DNA from: Nematopogon swammerdamellus
Lineage: Eukaryota > Arthropoda > Insecta > Lepidoptera > Adelidae
Assembly: GCA_946902875.1 (NCBI GenBank)
Contig: OX336336.1
Location: 27,669,558-27,733,557 of the forward strand
Direction of reading: 5' to 3'
Length of the DNA: 64,000 bases
The notes under the pieces were generated by a model. The model searched no databases, had not been told where the DNA came from, and saw only the letters and a list, made by a program, of their open reading frames with translations. The translations under genes were made by a program, and so were the position numbers. Every line of letters begins with the position of its first letter. The first letter of the stretch is position 1. Positions 62,838 through 64,000 of the stretch are shown here, piece after piece.

Positions 62838-62941
62838 GCGATGTACAGCTCGGTGATACCGGCTCATCATATGTGCGGGCACGTGGCGGGACAGATACAG
62901 TTCCCCGGCTGGCTCGGCAAGAACTCACCAGGCTCAGGGTG
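62838..62941 (+). pseudogene. RFC1: Broken fifth copy of RFC1 exon 15
   Basis: The internal 46-nt deletion shifts the frame and removes most of the [16 protein letters not shown] part. The normal CAG|GTAGGT donor is replaced by CAGGGTGAAA. It cannot encode the same protein segment. Confidence 0.9.
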
Positions 62942-62944
62942 AAA

Positions 62945-63220
62945 TAGTTACTTCGTAACAGATAAATCACTCCATAGAAAAAGTTCCATACCTTCGGCTT
63001 TAATAGCCTACTGTTTTACGTCGCCAATCGCTGCGTGCGAAAATGTACCTAAACGATCGAGTGTGAAGTGATTATTGCTTTGCAGCTGCGCGCAGTTGCG
63101 TGGGCGAGTTTGTAGGTATGTTTCGCGCGGCTGACGAATTTCCACTGAATTAGACCGCCCCGGCGGTCCACCGGGCGGTAGGTAGTTAGCGCGCGCAAGT
63201 ACATAGAGTGCGTGAGGCCT
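62945..63220 (+). repeat. Dispersed repeat family D, copy 3
   Basis: It starts tagttacttcgtaacagata, directly after the broken exon copy and lacking about 15 bases of the outer end seen in copy 2, and ends acatagagtgcgtgaggcct. Confidence 0.88.
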
Positions 63221-63308
63221 ACCCTTGAGTTGAAGGCGGTACAAAAACACACCTGAAAATTGATAGATGGACCCCTTTTGTGCTTTTGTACCGCCTCAAC
63301 TCAAGGGT
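63221..63308. repeat. Foldback repeat related to family H
   Basis: acccttgagttgaaggcggt-acaaaa (63221-63246) pairs with the inverse at 63284-63308. The ttgaaggcggt core is the same as the stem of repeat H (32158). Confidence 0.8.
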
Positions 63309-64000
63309 CCGAACATGAATCAAAATATTATTTAACACTTAAGCTCTAGTTGACTTTTGAAGTCTGAACCGACTTAAAAAAACAACTATTTTATGTATGT
63401 CTTTTTACAACAGTTTTTTTAAATTCAACATTTTAATTATTATCTTCACCGTGTGTGACGCGCTTAAATGTGGTGGTCGGTGTTGCTCTGCGATTTACTC
63501 GAGATCTCGCAGCGCAAATGGTAGAGATCGTCTAATCTTAAAATGAACACCCATCCACTTTACTTACGCTCACATGCACAGTAGGTTTACAGACGCAATA
63601 CGTGGCAATACACACAAATTTGTTCTTTGTCATTGGTCATTCAGTCTGATTCATTCACCGGCTAGATCTAGCCGGTTCTGTTGGCCAAGTAGTGCATTAA
63701 TGACGCGACCGCACGACAGAGCGGACGTGTCGTTCCGTACAAAGCGCGAGCTCTCCGCCATACAAAGGCAATACATGAACTGATCGCACGATTAGTTGAC
63801 CAACTAGTTGCGCGGGCGAATCGTAAAATCGCCGCACGCACACAAGCAAGTGTTGCAATAGGTATTTCCTCTCCCACATTGAAACAATCAAGATTTGTGG
63901 AGGGGCGTTCATTTTTTAGGTTTCCGTATGCCGTACGGAAGCCTATTACTAAGCCTCCGCCGTCTGTCCGTCCGTCCGTCTGTATGTCCGAGGGCTGTAT
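63309..64000. other. Window end: intronic repeats, no exon seen
   Basis: 63470-63520 resembles the gtggtcggtgttg segment near 21880. 63920-64000 is the start of another repeat-E copy (attactaagcctccgccgtc, ccgagggctgtat). The remaining RFC1 exons must lie beyond 64000. Confidence 0.5.

Larger units (their letters stand above)
62198..62941 (+). repeat. RFC1: Five-copy tandem array of RFC1 exon 15 (160-bp unit)
   Basis: Units start at 62198, 62358, 62518, 62678 and 62838. Each of the first four is a 146-nt exon plus the 14-nt spacer gtaggtgtctgcag, and they appear identical. The fifth has two substitutions (gga to gct) and a 46-nt deletion (between aagaactc and accaggctcag), then runs into repeat D. 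The spacer carries both GT donor and AG acceptor but is far too short to be an intron. 160 and 146 are not multiples of 3, so reading through, or joining two copies, shifts the frame. Confidence 0.95.

Noticed and set aside
62176..62856. Repeated 62-66 codon ORFs in the exon 15 array
   Set aside because: They are an alternative frame of the repeated exon; the RFC1 frame is supported by homology and phase from exon 14.
62198..62941. CRISPR-like regular spacing
   Set aside because: The whole 160-bp unit, including the spacer, is repeated, and it encodes an RFC1 segment in a eukaryotic genome.

Overview
The window looks like the genome of a moth or butterfly (Lepidoptera). It carries a long-wavelength-type insect opsin with a 384-residue reading frame and lepidopteran-like ends. 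Its introns and intergenic DNA are packed with insect non-LTR elements (RTE, R4/Dong-like, RNase-H-bearing LINEs), Ty3/gypsy and BEL/Pao LTR elements, hAT- and mariner-like TIR elements and SINEs. Two host genes are recognisable, both on the + strand. No functional tRNA, rRNA or CRISPR is seen.

Layout. 1-767 is upstream DNA with a perfect 32-bp palindrome. 768-3686 is the opsin gene: eight coding exons, with an extra, intact copy of the last exon. 3700-5190 has nothing recognisable. 5190-13720 is a three-layer nest: a TIR element, a gypsy element inserted in its right arm (5-bp target duplication), and an RTE element inserted in gag (13-bp target duplication). 13720-15330 holds palindromic repeats. 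From 15333 to past 62343 runs the gene for the large subunit of replication factor C (RFC1/Gnf1). Fifteen exons can be placed, in consistent phase, giving about 924 codons, and the 3' end lies beyond the window. The introns carry a 7.3-kb BEL element (24082-31385), a THAP-domain exon fragment, a TIR element with a decayed conserved ORF, an R4-like LINE remnant inside a hAT-like element, and many copies of two SINE families.

How the genes work. The opsin is a retinal-binding GPCR for photoreception. RFC1 is the clamp-loader subunit that loads PCNA at primer-template junctions; here the degenerate PIP-like N-terminus, BRCT domain, AAA+ Walker A/B, sensor region and start of the C-terminal collar are all visible. 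The two genes are not functionally linked.

Main oddities: (1) RFC1 exon 15 is present five times in tandem in 160-bp units separated by only 14 bp, with copy 5 broken; (2) the opsin has two intact alternative terminal exons encoding different C-terminal tails; (3) a decayed duplicate of part of RFC1 exon 9 lies 350 bp downstream of the original; (4) the commonest SINE has a 5S rRNA-like core between a tRNA-like A box and B box; (5) transposable elements stop within about 6-60 bp of many RFC1 splice sites.
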